NCBI RefSeq assembly: GCF_900090205.1
Contig: NZ_LT607802.1
Location: 1,373,215-1,437,214, forward strand
Length of the DNA: 64,000 bases
DNA from: Vogesella sp. LIG4
GTDB taxonomy: Bacteria; Pseudomonadota; Gammaproteobacteria; Burkholderiales; Chromobacteriaceae
Direction: 5' to 3'
This document shows positions 1-9,771 of this stretch, one piece after another; the stretch's first letter is position 1, and every line of letters starts with the position of its first letter. The position numbers and the translations under genes were made by a program. The notes beneath the pieces were generated by a model. That model was not told where the DNA came from and did not search any database. It was given only the letters and a program-made list of their open reading frames with translations.

Positions 1-879
1 CAGGCCATGGCCGTGCAGCCGGACGGGCCGGTATCCCCTGCCAAGGCGTGGAAGGAGATGACCCACCGCTACCTGGCTGCCACGCTGGGCCTGCTGGTGT
101 TGTGCACGGCAATTGTTGCCTGGCGGCAGCGCCGGCACCGGCTGGCGGCCAGCGGCCTGCTGGCGCTGCTGGTGCTGCAGGGGCTGCTGGGCATGTGGAC
201 CGTCACCCTGCTGCTCAAGCCGGCGGTGGTGACGGCGCATCTGCTGGGTGGCATGAGCATCGTGTCACTGTTGGCCGCATCGCGCTTTGCCGCACCCACG
301 CCACGAGCGGTGCCGCGGCGCGTGGGCTGGCTGCTGTGGCTGCTGCCGCTGCTGGTGCTGGCGCAGATCGCGCTGGGCGGCTGGGTATCCAGCAACTACG
401 CGGCACTGGCCTGCCAGGGCTTCCCCAGCTGCAACGGCAGCTACCTGCCGGACGACATGCAGTTTGCCGGCGCCTTCCACTGGCAGCGGGTGCTGGGGGA
501 GAGCGCCGACGGCTCTCCGTTGCTGTTCAGCCAGCTGACCGCCATTCACTGGCTGCACCGGCTGGGCGCGCTGCTGCTGACGCTGCTGTTGCTGGCAGCC
601 ATCCAGGCTGGCTGGCGCGTAGCGGCGCTGCGGCCGCGTTTGCGGTTGCTGGCGGCTGCGCTGGTGCTGCAACTATTGCTGGGTGCGGCCAACGTACTGC
701 TGCAATTGCCGCTGCCGGTGGCGGTGGCGCACAACATCGGCGCCATGCTGCTGCTGGCCAGCACCATGTCGCTGGCGTTCAGCGTCCGGCCACAAGTCAT
801 GCCGCAGCCGCGCGCCGTGACGATAGCGCGGCAGCGCCTGCGCAAACCACGCGGAAGGAGCACCACATGGCCAGCCTGA
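1..879 (+). CDS. ctaA: Heme A synthase (COX15/CtaA family), 5'-truncated by the window edge
   Basis: Converts heme O to heme A for the aa3-type cytochrome oxidase, in the inner membrane. The reading frame is open from base 1, and the first ATG (base 7) sits where family members already have their second half-repeat starting, so the first membrane helix and true start lie upstream of the window. Counting from that ATG, the conserved heme-ligand histidines are visible as H20 (THRY), H78 (VTAHLLG), H184 (HWLHRLG) and H242 (VAHNIG), with a cysteine pair at C136/C142 in the periplasmic loop. At least six hydrophobic helices follow. Its stop codon lies 10 bases inside the next gene, ctaB, so the two are translationally coupled. 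The end carries a basic tail of uncertain role. Confidence 0.9.
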   Translation, partial: QAMAVQPDGPVSPAKAWKEMTHRYLAATLGLLVLCTAIVAWRQRRHRLAASGLLALLVLQGLLGMWTVTLLLKPAVVTAHLLGGMSIVSLLAASRFAAPTPRAVPRRVGWLLWLLPLLVLAQIALGGWVSSNYAALACQGFPSCNGSYLPDDMQFAGAFHWQRVLGESADGSPLLFSQLTAIHWLHRLGALLLTLLLLAAIQAGWRVAALRPRLRLLAAALVLQLLLGAANVLLQLPLPVAVAHNIGAMLLLASTMSLAFSVRPQVMPQPRAVTIARQRLRKPRGRSTTWPA

Positions 880-1769
880 CCCTGCAGCCGGCACGCCAGC
901 ACTGGCGCGCCATGTGGCAGCTCACCAAGCCGCGGGTAGTGCTGCTGATCGTGTTCTGCGCGGTGATCGGCATGCTGCTGGCGGTACCGGGCACGCCGGA
1001 CCTGCCGCGCATGTTGGCCGCAACGGCGGGAATTGCGCTGGTGGCGGGGGCTGCGGCCATGATCAACTGCCTGGTGGAGCGCACCATCGATGCGCGCATG
1101 CGCCGCACCGCCTGGCGTGCCACCGCGCGCGGCGAGGCAGGCACCGTCGCCACGCTGCTGGTGGCGTTGACGGCGCTGGGGCTGGGCATGGCCTTGCTGA
1201 TTGCGCTGGTCAACACGCTGACTGCCTGGCTGACGCTGGGGACGTTTGTCGGCTACGCCATCGTCTACACCCTGCTGCTCAAACCGAACACGCCGCAGAA
1301 CATCGTGATCGGCGGCGCCAGCGGCGCCATGCCGCCGCTGCTGGGCTGGGCAGCAATGACCGGCGATGTCAGCGCCATGGCCATGCTGCTGTTCCTGATC
1401 ATCTATGCCTGGACGCCGCCGCATTTCTGGGCGCTGGCGTTGTACCGGCGCGACGACTACCAGCGCGCCGGCCTGCCGATGCTGCCGGTGACGCACGGCG
1501 CGCGCTTCACCACGCTGTCCATCGTGCTGTATACCGTGCTGCTGCTGGCGGTGTCCGTGCTGCCGGTGGCGCTGCGCGCCAGTGGCGTGCTGTACCTGCT
1601 GGCAGCCCTGCTGCTGGGTGGGCGCTTTTTGTGGCTTGCGGTACGTTTGCATCGAAACTATTCTGACGAGCTGTCGCGCCACTGCTTCCGCTGGTCCATC
1701 CATTACCTGAGCTGGCTGTTTGCGGCGCTGCTGCTTGATCACTATTTTTTCTTTGCACTGCGATTCTGA
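867..1769 (+). CDS. ctaB: Protoheme IX farnesyltransferase (heme O synthase)
   Basis: UbiA-family prenyltransferase that adds a farnesyl group to heme B to make heme O, the substrate of the enzyme encoded just upstream. The 300-residue protein is all hydrophobic helices. The first prenyl-diphosphate/Mg site is seen at residues 66-81 (N67 followed by [12 protein letters not shown]), the Neisseriales-style variant of the usual NxxxDxxID motif. The second conserved signature, [15 protein letters not shown], lies near residue 205. Start chosen at the ATG at 867 because a good ribosome site (GGAAGGAG) lies just before it and the sequence [13 protein letters not shown] leads straight into the conserved TKPRVV. 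It overlaps ctaA by 13 bases and abuts the SCO gene, so one transcript is likely. Also called cyoE. Confidence 0.95.
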   Translation: MASLTLQPARQHWRAMWQLTKPRVVLLIVFCAVIGMLLAVPGTPDLPRMLAATAGIALVAGAAAMINCLVERTIDARMRRTAWRATARGEAGTVATLLVALTALGLGMALLIALVNTLTAWLTLGTFVGYAIVYTLLLKPNTPQNIVIGGASGAMPPLLGWAAMTGDVSAMAMLLFLIIYAWTPPHFWALALYRRDDYQRAGLPMLPVTHGARFTTLSIVLYTVLLLAVSVLPVALRASGVLYLLAALLLGGRFLWLAVRLHRNYSDELSRHCFRWSIHYLSWLFAALLLDHYFFFALRF

Positions 1770-2354
1770 ATGTCCCGACTGCTTACCTGGTTGGCGGCGC
1801 TGCTGCTGGCTGTGACGCTGGCTGCCTGCTCGCCCGGCGAAAAACTCACCTTCAAGGGCACCGACCTTACCGGCGCCGACTTCGGCAAACCCTTCACCCT
1901 GACCGGCCAGGATGGCAAGCCGCACAGCCTGGCGGACTACAAGGGCAAGGCGGTGGTGCTGTTCTTCGGCTACACCCATTGCCCGGACGTGTGCCCCACC
2001 ACCATGCTGGAGTACCAGCAGGTGATGAAACAGCTGGGCAAGGACGCCGACCAGGTACAGGTGCTGTTCATTTCCGTGGACCCGGAACGCGATACCCCGC
2101 AGGTGCTGGCCGGTTATCTCCCGTTCTTCGACAAGCGCTTCATGGGGCTGACCGGCGAGCCGGAGCTGGTCAAGTCGGTGGCGGCGCAGTACAAGGTGGT
2201 GGCGCAGAAGCAGCCCACCGCAGGCGGTGGCTACAGCGTGGACCACAGTGCCGGTAGCTATGTGTTCGACAGGAACGGCCAGCTGCGCGTCTATATGCCT
2301 TACAACACCCCGGTAGCGGATATCGCGCATGATCTGCAGCAGTTGTTGCGTTAG
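1770..2354 (+). CDS. SCO1/SenC copper chaperone lipoprotein
   Basis: A thioredoxin-fold lipoprotein that delivers copper to the CuA centre of cytochrome c oxidase. A signal peptide ends in a lipobox (LAAC, C20), so it should be membrane-anchored and face the periplasm. The copper site is complete: C71 and C75 in HCPDVCPTT plus H159 in SVDHSAG. Length (194 residues) is typical. The ATG immediately follows the ctaB stop codon with no gap, and the three genes ctaA-ctaB-SCO form one oxidase-assembly operon, an order common in betaproteobacteria. Confidence 0.93.
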   Translation: MSRLLTWLAALLLAVTLAACSPGEKLTFKGTDLTGADFGKPFTLTGQDGKPHSLADYKGKAVVLFFGYTHCPDVCPTTMLEYQQVMKQLGKDADQVQVLFISVDPERDTPQVLAGYLPFFDKRFMGLTGEPELVKSVAAQYKVVAQKQPTAGGGYSVDHSAGSYVFDRNGQLRVYMPYNTPVADIAHDLQQLLR

Positions 2355-2377
2355 ACTGCAATAACACACTACTTCTG

Positions 2378-3148
2378 TTGCGGAACGCCAGCATCGTGAC
2401 CGAGCACACCCCACCCCGAGCCAATAGCCCGCAGCAGGCGGAACTGGCCCGTTTCACCATCAGCAGCCCGCTGGAAATCCAGCAGCACCTGCGCAGCCTT
2501 GCCGAGCTGAAGCAGGCGGTTACCGTGTTTTCCAACAAGGGCAATACCTTCATTGTCACCCGGCTGTGGGCGGTGGATGCCGACAATGACCGGCTGGTGT
2601 TCGGCCTCAGTGCCGACGAAAACGCCAATCGCCACCTGCTGGCCAGCGAGCGCAACGTCATGGTGAGTTCCCCGGCCGGCATCAAGATGCAGTTCATCTG
2701 CGGCCCGGCCGAGGAAGTGGAATACGAAGGCCGCCGTGCGGTGGCGATGGCGATACCCGACAAGATCATCCGTTTGCAGCGGCGCGAGTTCTTCCGCATT
2801 AACACCCCGCCGATCAAGCAGGTATGGTGCCGGCTGCCGGCCCACCCGGGGCGCATGCTGCCCTTGTTCGACATCAGCCTTGGCGGCATGTCGCTGACGT
2901 TGGCCGCAGACCAGCACGACTGGCTGCAGGCCGGCGAGAAGCTGGAGAGGGTGGAAGTAGACCTGCCAGAAGCCGGCCTGCTGCAAGTGGGGCTGGAGGT
3001 ACTGCATGTCATACCGGTGCTTGGCCTGGCTGGCCATGAGCATTACCGCGCCGGCTGTGCCTTCGCCGACATGAACATGGCACGCGAATCGCTGCTACAA
3101 CGCTACATCACGCACCTTGAGCGCGAGCGCCGTGCTCTGGTACGCTAA
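2378..3148 (+). CDS. ycgR: YcgR-type c-di-GMP receptor (flagellar brake, PilZ domain)
   Basis: Two-domain protein with an N-terminal YcgR/PilZN domain (about residues 25-125) and a C-terminal PilZ domain. Both c-di-GMP contact motifs are present: R135-R136-x3-R140 (RREFFR) and D165-x-S167-x2-G170 (DISLGG). In enterobacteria such proteins bind c-di-GMP and slow the flagellar motor; that exact role here is inferred. The start is uncertain: a TTG at 2378 gives 256 residues, a GTG at 2396 gives 250, and neither has a convincing ribosome site. It lies between the oxidase-assembly genes and hisG on the same strand. In this window it joins several other c-di-GMP-linked genes (EAL protein, LapD, candidate riboswitch). 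Confidence 0.85.
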   Translation: MRNASIVTEHTPPRANSPQQAELARFTISSPLEIQQHLRSLAELKQAVTVFSNKGNTFIVTRLWAVDADNDRLVFGLSADENANRHLLASERNVMVSSPAGIKMQFICGPAEEVEYEGRRAVAMAIPDKIIRLQRREFFRINTPPIKQVWCRLPAHPGRMLPLFDISLGGMSLTLAADQHDWLQAGEKLERVEVDLPEAGLLQVGLEVLHVIPVLGLAGHEHYRAGCAFADMNMARESLLQRYITHLERERRALVR

Positions 3149-3176
3149 ACCCCAACTATTGCAACGCAGCAAAATC

Positions 3177-3818
3177 ATGACTTTGACTATTGCCCTGTCC
3201 AAGGGCCGCATTTTTGAAGAAACCCTGCCGCTGCTGGCCGCCGCCGGCATCGTTCCCGCCGAAGCACCGGAATCCTCGCGCAAGCTGATCATCGGCACCA
3301 ACCGCCCGGACGTGCGCCTGGTGATCGTGCGTGCTTCCGACGTGCCCACCTATGTGCAGTACGGCGCCGCCGACCTGGGTATTGCCGGGCGCGACGTGCT
3401 GATCGAGCATGGCGGCGCCGGCCTGTACCAGCCGCTGGACCTCAACATTGCCAAGTGCAAGATGATGGTGGCGGTGGAAAACGGCTTCGACTACGAGGCG
3501 GCAGTGAAGCACGGCGCGCGTCTGAAAGTGGCTACCAAGTACCCGCTGATCGCCCGCGAGCACTTTGCCGCCAAGGGCGTGCACGTGGACATCATCAAGC
3601 TGTACGGCTCCATGGAGCTGGCACCGCTGGTCGGCCTGGCCGATGCCATCGTCGACCTGGTATCCACCGGCGGCACGCTGAAGGCCAACAACCTGGTGGC
3701 GGTGGAGCACATCATCGACATCAGCTCGCGTCTGGTGGTGAACCAGGCCGCGCTAAAGCTCAAGTACGACACCATCCAGCCGGTGCTGGATGCCTTTGCG
3801 GGCGCCGTTCCGCAGTAA
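3177..3818 (+). CDS. hisG: ATP phosphoribosyltransferase, short-form catalytic subunit
   Basis: First step of histidine biosynthesis: ATP plus PRPP gives phosphoribosyl-ATP. At 213 residues it is the short form, which lacks the C-terminal regulatory domain and in known cases needs the HisZ subunit for activity and feedback control. No hisZ is present in this operon or window, as expected for Neisseriales where it sits elsewhere. The start at 3177 ([15 protein letters not shown]) matches the family N-terminus; in-frame codons further upstream would overlap ycgR. PRPP-binding region [14 protein letters not shown] lies at about 159-172. First gene of the his operon. Confidence 0.96.
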   Translation: MTLTIALSKGRIFEETLPLLAAAGIVPAEAPESSRKLIIGTNRPDVRLVIVRASDVPTYVQYGAADLGIAGRDVLIEHGGAGLYQPLDLNIAKCKMMVAVENGFDYEAAVKHGARLKVATKYPLIAREHFAAKGVHVDIIKLYGSMELAPLVGLADAIVDLVSTGGTLKANNLVAVEHIIDISSRLVVNQAALKLKYDTIQPVLDAFAGAVPQ

Positions 3819-3830
3819 ACAAATGCCCGC

Positions 3831-3856
3831 TGCGGCCAACCTCAAGGTTGGCCGCA
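3831..3856. repeat. Inverted pair of the GTTGGCCGCA word between hisG and hisD
   Basis: Arms TGCGGCCAACCT (3831-3842) and AGGTTGGCCGCA (3845-3856) form a perfect 12-bp dyad with a 2-base centre. No T-run follows, so it looks less like a classical terminator and more like a back-to-back pair of the dispersed word. It fills much of the 57-base gap between hisG and hisD. Confidence 0.9.
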
Positions 3857-3875
3857 CGCTTCTGGAGCCGTCAAC

Positions 3876-5168
3876 ATGCAACGCCTGTCTTCCTCCCAGC
3901 CCGACTTCGACGCGCGCCTCAAGGCGCTGCTGGCGTTTGAAACCGCGCAGGACCCGGCGGTGGACGCCGCCGTCGCCGCCATCTGCGACGACGTGAAAGC
4001 CCGTGGCGATGCCGCCGTGGTGGAGTACACCAACCGTTTCGACCGCATGAGCGTGGCCAGCATGGCCGAACTCACCCTGCAGCGCGATGAACTGCAGGCC
4101 GCCTGGCAGCGCCTGCCTGAGCACGTACAGAGCGCGCTCTCCACCGCCGCCGAGCGCGTTCGCCGCTATCACGAGAAGCAGCTGGCGCATTCCTGGAGCT
4201 ACGAAGACGAAGACGGCACCCTGCTGGGCCAGCAAGTGACCGCGCTGGACCGCGTCGGCATCTACGTGCCGGGCGGCAAGGCGGCGTATCCCAGCTCGGT
4301 GCTGATGAACGCCATGCCGGCCAAGGTGGCCGGGGTGGGCGAGATCATCATGGTGGTACCGACGCCGAACGGCGAAAAGAACGACCTGGTGCTGGCCGCA
4401 GCCTACATCGCCGGTGTGGACAAGGTGTTCACCTGTGGCGGCGCACAGGCGGTGGCAGCACTGGCCTACGGCACCGAGAGCGTGCCGCAGGTGGACAAGA
4501 TCACCGGCCCGGGCAACGCCTACGTGGCGGCCGCCAAGCGCCGCGTGTTCGGCGTGGTGGGCATCGACATGGTGGCCGGCCCGTCCGAGATCCTGGTGAT
4601 CTGCGATGGCGACACCGACCCGGACTGGATCGCCATGGACCTGTTCAGCCAGGCCGAGCATGACGAAATCGCCCAGGCCATCCTGCTGTGCCCGTCCGCT
4701 GACTACATCGCCAAGGTGGAAGCCAGCATCGAGAAGCTGCTGCCCGACATGCCGCGTCGCGCCATCATCGAGGCCAGCCTCGGCAACCGCGGCGCGCTGA
4801 TCGAAGTGCGCGACCTGGACGAAGCCTGCAGCATCGCCAACTACATCGCCCCGGAACACCTGGAGCTGTCGCTGGCCAAGCCGGAAGACTATGTGGCCAA
4901 GATCCGTCACGCCGGCGCCATCTTCATGGGCCGCTTCACCTCGGAAAGCCTGGGCGACTACTGCGCCGGCCCCAACCACGTGCTGCCTACCAGCCGCACC
5001 GCGCGTTTTGCCAGCCCGCTGGGGGTGTACGACTTCCAGAAGCGCAGCAGCCTGATCCGCGTGTCGCACGCCGGTGCGCAGCAGCTGGGCCGCGTGGCCA
5101 GCATACTGGCGCATGGCGAGGGTCTGACTGCGCATGCGCGCGCCGCCGAACTGCGTCTGGATAAATAA
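3876..5168 (+). CDS. hisD: Histidinol dehydrogenase
   Basis: Zinc- and NAD-dependent enzyme that oxidises L-histidinol to histidine in two steps, the end of the pathway. 430 residues, normal length. Recognisable blocks in order: [25 protein letters not shown] (about 129-153), [25 protein letters not shown], the SQAEHDE block with the conserved histidine, and IAPEHLEL with the catalytic glutamate-histidine pair. The gap from hisG carries an inverted repeat that could cause partial attenuation between the two genes. The next gene is hisC, with the usual hisG-D-C-B order. Confidence 0.97.
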   Translation: MQRLSSSQPDFDARLKALLAFETAQDPAVDAAVAAICDDVKARGDAAVVEYTNRFDRMSVASMAELTLQRDELQAAWQRLPEHVQSALSTAAERVRRYHEKQLAHSWSYEDEDGTLLGQQVTALDRVGIYVPGGKAAYPSSVLMNAMPAKVAGVGEIIMVVPTPNGEKNDLVLAAAYIAGVDKVFTCGGAQAVAALAYGTESVPQVDKITGPGNAYVAAAKRRVFGVVGIDMVAGPSEILVICDGDTDPDWIAMDLFSQAEHDEIAQAILLCPSADYIAKVEASIEKLLPDMPRRAIIEASLGNRGALIEVRDLDEACSIANYIAPEHLELSLAKPEDYVAKIRHAGAIFMGRFTSESLGDYCAGPNHVLPTSRTARFASPLGVYDFQKRSSLIRVSHAGAQQLGRVASILAHGEGLTAHARAAELRLDK

Positions 5169-5301
5169 ACCTACGCACCGGGCTGCCGCTTCCCGGCGGT
5201 AGCCCATATCGGGGTTTCAGGTTACGATGAAGCCCTTGTTGCAAAAACCGCGTCGGGCCACCACCGACATTTCGAACCGGCCCGTCCGGCAAGAACTGTC
5301 G

Positions 5302-6372
5302 ATGAAAATGTCTATACAGCAATTGTTCCGCCCCGACGTGCTGGCCATGCAGGCCTACCACGTTGCCGATGCCTCGGGCTACATCAAGCTCGACGCGATG
5401 GAAAACCCCTACCATCTGCCAGCGGATCTGCGTCAGGAACTGGGCCAGGAGCTGGCCGAAGTGGCGCTGAACCGTTACCCGGACCCGCACGGCGACGGGC
5501 TGAAGGATCAGCTCAAGTCCGCCTTCGCCATTCCCGATGCCGCCGACGTGGTGCTGGGCAACGGCTCAGACGAAATCATCACCCTGATCACCCAGGCCCT
5601 GGCCGCACCGGATACCGTGGTGCTGGCGCTGGAACCCTCCTTCGTGATGTACCGGCTCAACGCGCAGTTCTCGCGTGTGCGCTACGTGGGCGTGCCGCTG
5701 AGGCCGGATTTCGGCCTCGACCTGCCGGCCACGCTGGACGCCATTCGCCAGCATCGCCCGGCGGTGGTGTTCCTGTCCTACCCCAACAACCCCACCGGGC
5801 CGCGCTTCGCCCGCGAGGAAGTGCAGGCGGTGCTGGATGCCGCGCCGGGGTTGGTGGTGGTGGACGAAGCCTATCAGGCGTTTGCCAGCGACAGTTTCAT
5901 GGGTCTGGCAGGCAGTCAGCCGCACCTGATCGTGATGCGTACGCTGTCCAAGCTGGGCCTTGCCGGCCTGCGCCTGGGCTATGCCGCCGGCCACCCGGAC
6001 GTGATCGCCCAGCTCGACAAGGTGCGCCCGCCGTACAACATCAACGTGCTGAGCCAGGCCGCCGCCAAGTTTGCGCTGCGCCACCTGGACGTGTTCGCCG
6101 CGCAGGCGGCCGAGCTGCGCAGCGAGCGCAGCCGGCTTGCCGACAGCCTGACGACGCAGCCGCAGCTGACGGTGTATCCATCCGAAGCCAACTTCCTCAC
6201 CATCCGCGTGCCGGATGCGCTGGCGCTGTTTGCACATCTGAAGGCTGCAGGTATCCTGATCAAGAACCTGCACGGCTATCATCCGCTGCTGGACAACTGC
6301 CTGCGCCTGACCGTGGGCAGCCCGGACGAAAACAGCGCGCTGCTTGCCGCCATTCACGCCTACTTTGCCTGA
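5302..6372 (+). CDS. hisC: Histidinol-phosphate aminotransferase
   Basis: PLP-dependent class I/II aminotransferase, imidazole acetol-phosphate plus glutamate to histidinol-phosphate. 356 residues. The PLP lysine lies in TLSKLGLAGLRLG, the substrate arginine in the C-terminal LRLTVG, and the conserved YPNNPTG and DEAYQAF blocks are intact. Start taken at 5302 (MKMSIQQLFRPDVLAM), which matches family N-termini; the frame is open up to an ATG at 5227, but those extra 25 residues look uncoded. The start could also be the ATG at 5308. It ends 6 bases before hisB. Confidence 0.95.
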   Translation: MKMSIQQLFRPDVLAMQAYHVADASGYIKLDAMENPYHLPADLRQELGQELAEVALNRYPDPHGDGLKDQLKSAFAIPDAADVVLGNGSDEIITLITQALAAPDTVVLALEPSFVMYRLNAQFSRVRYVGVPLRPDFGLDLPATLDAIRQHRPAVVFLSYPNNPTGPRFAREEVQAVLDAAPGLVVVDEAYQAFASDSFMGLAGSQPHLIVMRTLSKLGLAGLRLGYAAGHPDVIAQLDKVRPPYNINVLSQAAAKFALRHLDVFAAQAAELRSERSRLADSLTTQPQLTVYPSEANFLTIRVPDALALFAHLKAAGILIKNLHGYHPLLDNCLRLTVGSPDENSALLAAIHAYFA

Positions 6373-6378
6373 GCCATC

Positions 6379-6972
6379 ATGCGTACTGCTACCGTTACCC
6401 GTAATACCCTGGAAACCCAGATCACCGTCAGCATCAACCTGGACGGCAATGGCACCGGCCGCTTCGACACCGGCGTGCCGTTCCTGGATCACATGATGGA
6501 CCAGATCGCCCGCCACGGCCTGATCGACCTGGACGTGCAGGCGCGCGGCGACCTGCATATCGATGCCCACCACACCGTGGAAGATATCGGCATCACCGTG
6601 GGCCAGGCGTTTGCCAAGGCCGTCGGCGACAAGAAGGGCATCCGCCGCTACGGCCATGCCTACGTGCCGCTGGATGAGGCGCTGTCGCGAGTGGTGATCG
6701 ATCTGTCCGGCCGCCCGGGCCTGCAGTACCACATCCCGTTCACCCGCGCCGCCATCGGCGGTTTCGATGTGGACCTGTTCAGCGAGTTCTTCCACGGCTT
6801 CGTGAACCACAGCATGGTGACGCTGCACATCGACAACCTGCGCGGCGTCAACAGCCACCACCAGGCCGAGACGGTGTTCAAGGCCTTCGGCCGCGCGCTG
6901 CGCATGGCGGTGGAGTTCGACGAGCGCATGGCCGGCATCACGCCGTCCACCAAGGGCACGCTGACTGCCTGA
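6379..6972 (+). CDS. hisB: Imidazoleglycerol-phosphate dehydratase (monofunctional)
   Basis: Dehydrates imidazole-glycerol phosphate to imidazole-acetol phosphate using a di-manganese centre. At 197 residues it is the monofunctional enzyme, without the N-terminal phosphatase half found in enterobacteria. Metal-binding histidine clusters are seen in [33 protein letters not shown] and VNSHHQAET. Tight spacing behind hisC indicates co-transcription. The separate histidinol-phosphatase this implies is not in the window. Confidence 0.97.
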   Translation: MRTATVTRNTLETQITVSINLDGNGTGRFDTGVPFLDHMMDQIARHGLIDLDVQARGDLHIDAHHTVEDIGITVGQAFAKAVGDKKGIRRYGHAYVPLDEALSRVVIDLSGRPGLQYHIPFTRAAIGGFDVDLFSEFFHGFVNHSMVTLHIDNLRGVNSHHQAETVFKAFGRALRMAVEFDERMAGITPSTKGTLTA

Positions 6973-7046
6973 TGCCGGGCCGCTGCAAGCCCGCTGGCAT
7001 TGCACTGGAATTCTGCTACACCCAAACATGACCCTGTAAGGCTGAT

Positions 7047-7688
7047 ATGAAAGTTGCAGTCATCGACTACGGCATGGGCAATCTGCACTCGGTGCTGAAG
7101 TCCGTGCAGTACGTGAACGACATCGGCGCCGACATCTTCCTGACCTCCGACCCGGAGCAGGTGATCAAGGCCGACAAGGTGATCTTCCCCGGCCAGGGCG
7201 CGATGCCCGATTGCATGCGCGAACTCAACAGCTACGGCCTGGCCGAGGCGGTGTGCGAGAGCACACGCAACAAGCCGTTCTTCGGCATCTGCGTGGGCGC
7301 CCAGCTGCTGCTGGAGCACAGCGAGGAAGGCAACACCCCCGGCCTTGGCATCTTCAAGGGCGAGGTGAAACGCTTTGCGGCCAACCTGTTGGACGCGCAG
7401 GGCGAGCGGCTGAAAGTGCCGCACATGGGCTGGAACCGCATCTACCAGCGCCGGTCGCACCCCCTGTTCGCCGGCATCGAAGACGGCGAGCGGTTTTATT
7501 TTGTGCACAGTTACCACTTTGCCCCCGCCGAGGCTGATATCAACCTGGCGGAAAGCGAGTATCCGGATCGCTTTTGTTGTATCGTCGGGCGTGGCAATAT
7601 TTTTGCCACGCAGTTCCACACCGAGAAGAGCCACCGTGCCGGGCTGCAGATGATGAAGAACTTCCTGGCCTGGGATGGCACTGATTAA
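7047..7688 (+). CDS. hisH: Imidazole glycerol phosphate synthase, glutaminase subunit
   Basis: Class I glutamine amidotransferase that feeds ammonia to HisF. 213 residues. The catalytic triad is visible: the nucleophile cysteine in GICVGAQ (about residue 85), and histidine and glutamate in QFHTEKS near residues 192-194. Its partner hisF lies two genes downstream with hisA between. A 74-base gap separates it from hisB. Confidence 0.97.
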   Translation: MKVAVIDYGMGNLHSVLKSVQYVNDIGADIFLTSDPEQVIKADKVIFPGQGAMPDCMRELNSYGLAEAVCESTRNKPFFGICVGAQLLLEHSEEGNTPGLGIFKGEVKRFAANLLDAQGERLKVPHMGWNRIYQRRSHPLFAGIEDGERFYFVHSYHFAPAEADINLAESEYPDRFCCIVGRGNIFATQFHTEKSHRAGLQMMKNFLAWDGTD

Positions 7689-7712
7689 CTTTCCGTAGAT
7701 CTTGTACGCACC

Positions 7713-8456
7713 ATGCTGCTGATTCCCGCTATCGACCTGAAGGACGGTCAATGCGTACGCCTGAAACAAGGCGTGATGACTGATGCCACCGTGTTCTCTG
7801 ATGACCCCGTCAAGGTTGCCGTCCACTGGCGCGACCAGGGCGCGCGGCGCCTGCATCTGGTTGACCTCAACGGCGCCTTTGCCGGCAAGCCCAAGAATCT
7901 GGCGGTGATCCGCGACATTCTGGGCGCGGTGGGCAACGACATGCCGGTGCAGCTGGGTGGCGGCATCCGCGACCTGGACACCATCGAGCAATATTTCAAC
8001 CTGGGCCTGAAGTACGTGATCATCGGCACCGCCGCGGTGAAGAACCCCGGCTTCCTGCACGATGCCTGCGATGCCTTCCCCGGCCAGGTGATCGTCGGCC
8101 TGGATGCCAAGGATGGCATGGTGGCCATCGACGGCTGGGCCAAGGTGACCAACCACAACGTGATCGACCTGGCCAAGCGCTTCGAAGATTACGGCGTGAA
8201 CTCGGTGATCTACACCGACATCGGCCGCGACGGCATGATGAACGGCGTCAACATCGAGGCTACCGTCAAGCTGGCGCAGGCGCTGACCGTGCCGGTGATC
8301 GCCTCCGGCGGCCTGACCAACCTCGACGACGTGCGCAACCTGTGCGCGGTGGAGAGCGAGGGTGTCGAGGGCGCCATTACCGGCCGCGCCATCTACGAGG
8401 GCAGCATCGACTTCGCTGCCGCGCAGACGCTGGCGGACGAACTGTCCGAAGCCTAA
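7713..8456 (+). CDS. hisA: Phosphoribosylformimino-5-aminoimidazole carboxamide ribotide isomerase
   Basis: TIM-barrel isomerase that opens the ribose of ProFAR to PRFAR. 247 residues. The two half-barrel aspartates are at D8 ([13 protein letters not shown]) and in [10 protein letters not shown]. Phosphate-binding blocks GGGIRD and ASGGLTN are present, clearly paralogous to hisF next door. Between hisA and hisF is an inverted pair of the dispersed GTTGGCCGCA-type word. Confidence 0.97.
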   Translation: MLLIPAIDLKDGQCVRLKQGVMTDATVFSDDPVKVAVHWRDQGARRLHLVDLNGAFAGKPKNLAVIRDILGAVGNDMPVQLGGGIRDLDTIEQYFNLGLKYVIIGTAAVKNPGFLHDACDAFPGQVIVGLDAKDGMVAIDGWAKVTNHNVIDLAKRFEDYGVNSVIYTDIGRDGMMNGVNIEATVKLAQALTVPVIASGGLTNLDDVRNLCAVESEGVEGAITGRAIYEGSIDFAAAQTLADELSEA

Positions 8457-8461
8457 CCCCC

Positions 8462-8486
8462 GGTTGGCCGCCTCGTGCGGCCAACC
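8462..8486. repeat. Inverted pair of the GTTGGCCGC word between hisA and hisF
   Basis: Arms GGTTGGCCGC (8462-8471) and GCGGCCAACC (8477-8486) form a 10-bp dyad with a 5-base loop. The right copy is an exact full word (TGCGGCCAACC from 8476); the left one has C instead of A after the arm. No T-run follows. Confidence 0.85.
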
Positions 8487-8503
8487 CTCATTTGTAGTCC
8501 ATC

Positions 8504-9271
8504 ATGTCCCTAGCCAAACGCATCATCCCCTGTCTTGACGTGACCGCCGGTCGCGTGGTGAAAGGCGTCAACTTCGTCGGCCTGCGCGATGCCGGCGACC
8601 CGGTGGAAATCGCCAAGCGCTACAACGAACAGGGCGCCGACGAGCTGACCTTTCTCGACATTACCGCCAGTTCCGACCAGCGCGACATCATCCTGCACGT
8701 GATCGAATCGGTGGCCGAGCAAGTGTTCATTCCGCTTACCGTGGGTGGTGGCGTGCGCAAGGTGGAGGACATCCGCCGCCTGCTGAATGCCGGTGCCGAC
8801 AAGGTCAGCATCAACACCGCGGCAGTGACCAACCCCGACCTGGTAAAGGCTGCCGCCGACAAGTTCGGCAGCCAGTGCATCGTGGTGGCGGTGGATGCCA
8901 AGGCGGTGACGCCAGAGAACGACCGCTGGGAGATTTTCACCCATGGCGGGCGCAACCCTACCGGCCTTGACGCTGTCGAATGGGCAGCGAAGATGGCGGA
9001 ATACGGCGCCGGCGAGATCCTGCTTACCAGCATGGATCGCGACGGCACCAAGATCGGCTTCAACCTGCCGCTGACCCGTGCAGTGTCCGAGGCAGTGCCG
9101 ATTCCGGTGATCGCCTCCGGTGGCGTGGGCAACCTGCAGCATCTGGTGGAAGGCGTGACGCTGGGCAAGGCTGATGCCGTGCTGGCCGCCAGTATCTTCC
9201 ACTTTGGCGAGTACACCGTGCGCGAGGCGAAAGAAGCCATGCGCGCCGCCGGCATCGAAGTTCGTCTCTAA
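8504..9271 (+). CDS. hisF: Imidazole glycerol phosphate synthase, cyclase subunit
   Basis: TIM-barrel cyclase that uses HisH-derived ammonia to make imidazole-glycerol phosphate and AICAR. 255 residues. The catalytic aspartates appear as D11 ([15 protein letters not shown]) and in [11 protein letters not shown] (about residue 130). The GGGVRKVED and ASGGVGN phosphate-binding loops are intact. The next gene, hisI, starts 10 bases after the stop codon. Confidence 0.97.
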   Translation: MSLAKRIIPCLDVTAGRVVKGVNFVGLRDAGDPVEIAKRYNEQGADELTFLDITASSDQRDIILHVIESVAEQVFIPLTVGGGVRKVEDIRRLLNAGADKVSINTAAVTNPDLVKAAADKFGSQCIVVAVDAKAVTPENDRWEIFTHGGRNPTGLDAVEWAAKMAEYGAGEILLTSMDRDGTKIGFNLPLTRAVSEAVPIPVIASGGVGNLQHLVEGVTLGKADAVLAASIFHFGEYTVREAKEAMRAAGIEVRL

Positions 9272-9282
9272 GGTTGGCCGCA
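9270..9282 (+). repeat. Full-length dispersed word overlapping the hisI start codon
   Basis: AAGGTTGGCCGCA occupies the whole hisF-hisI junction. Its final A is the A of the hisI ATG, and its AAGG sits 8 bases upstream, where a ribosome-binding site would be expected. No other ribosome site is visible. Confidence 0.9.
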
Positions 9283-9674
9283 TGAACGCAAACTGGCTTG
9301 ACGCCGTGAAATGGGATGACAAGGGCCTGGTGACTGCCATCGCCCAGGATGCCGCCAGCGGTCGCGTGCTGATGGTGGCGTGGATGAACCGCGAATCGCT
9401 GCAGCTCACTGCCGATACCGGTATCGCGCACTACTGGAGCCGCTCGCGCAACCGGCTGTGGAAGAAGGGCGAGGAGTCCGGCCACCTGCAGACGGTGAAG
9501 GAGCTGCGTCTTGACTGCGACGGCGACGTGATCACCATGCAGATCGAACAGGCCGGCGGCATTGCCTGCCACACCGGCCGCGAAAGCTGCTTCTACCGCG
9601 TGTTCCGCGACGGCGAATGGGTGGTGACCGATGCCGTGCTGAAAGACCCGCACGCCATCTACCACCAGCACTGA
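9282..9674 (+). CDS. hisI: Phosphoribosyl-AMP cyclohydrolase
   Basis: Zinc enzyme that opens the adenine ring of PR-AMP. The 130-residue protein is the stand-alone cyclohydrolase; the pyrophosphohydrolase is the separate hisE that follows. Conserved blocks are [31 protein letters not shown] and LDCDGD, with the metal cysteines in the C-terminal [10 protein letters not shown]. Start at 9282 ([11 protein letters not shown]) fits the family; upstream in-frame codons run inside hisF. Confidence 0.96.
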   Translation: MNANWLDAVKWDDKGLVTAIAQDAASGRVLMVAWMNRESLQLTADTGIAHYWSRSRNRLWKKGEESGHLQTVKELRLDCDGDVITMQIEQAGGIACHTGRESCFYRVFRDGEWVVTDAVLKDPHAIYHQH

Positions 9675-9771
9675 TCACAGCAGGGCGGCTGCGGCCGTGC
9701 GCGCTGTTACCTGCCCGTAAAATATTCGACATATACTTGCCGCGCTGCGGCAGGCTGCAAAGGAAGCCGCG

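Noticed and set aside
546..2414. A minus-strand open frame of 622 codons across ctaA, ctaB and the SCO gene
   Set aside because: The plus strand holds three well-recognised genes in the same place; the shadow translation is Gln/Arg/His-rich noise from GC-rich codons.
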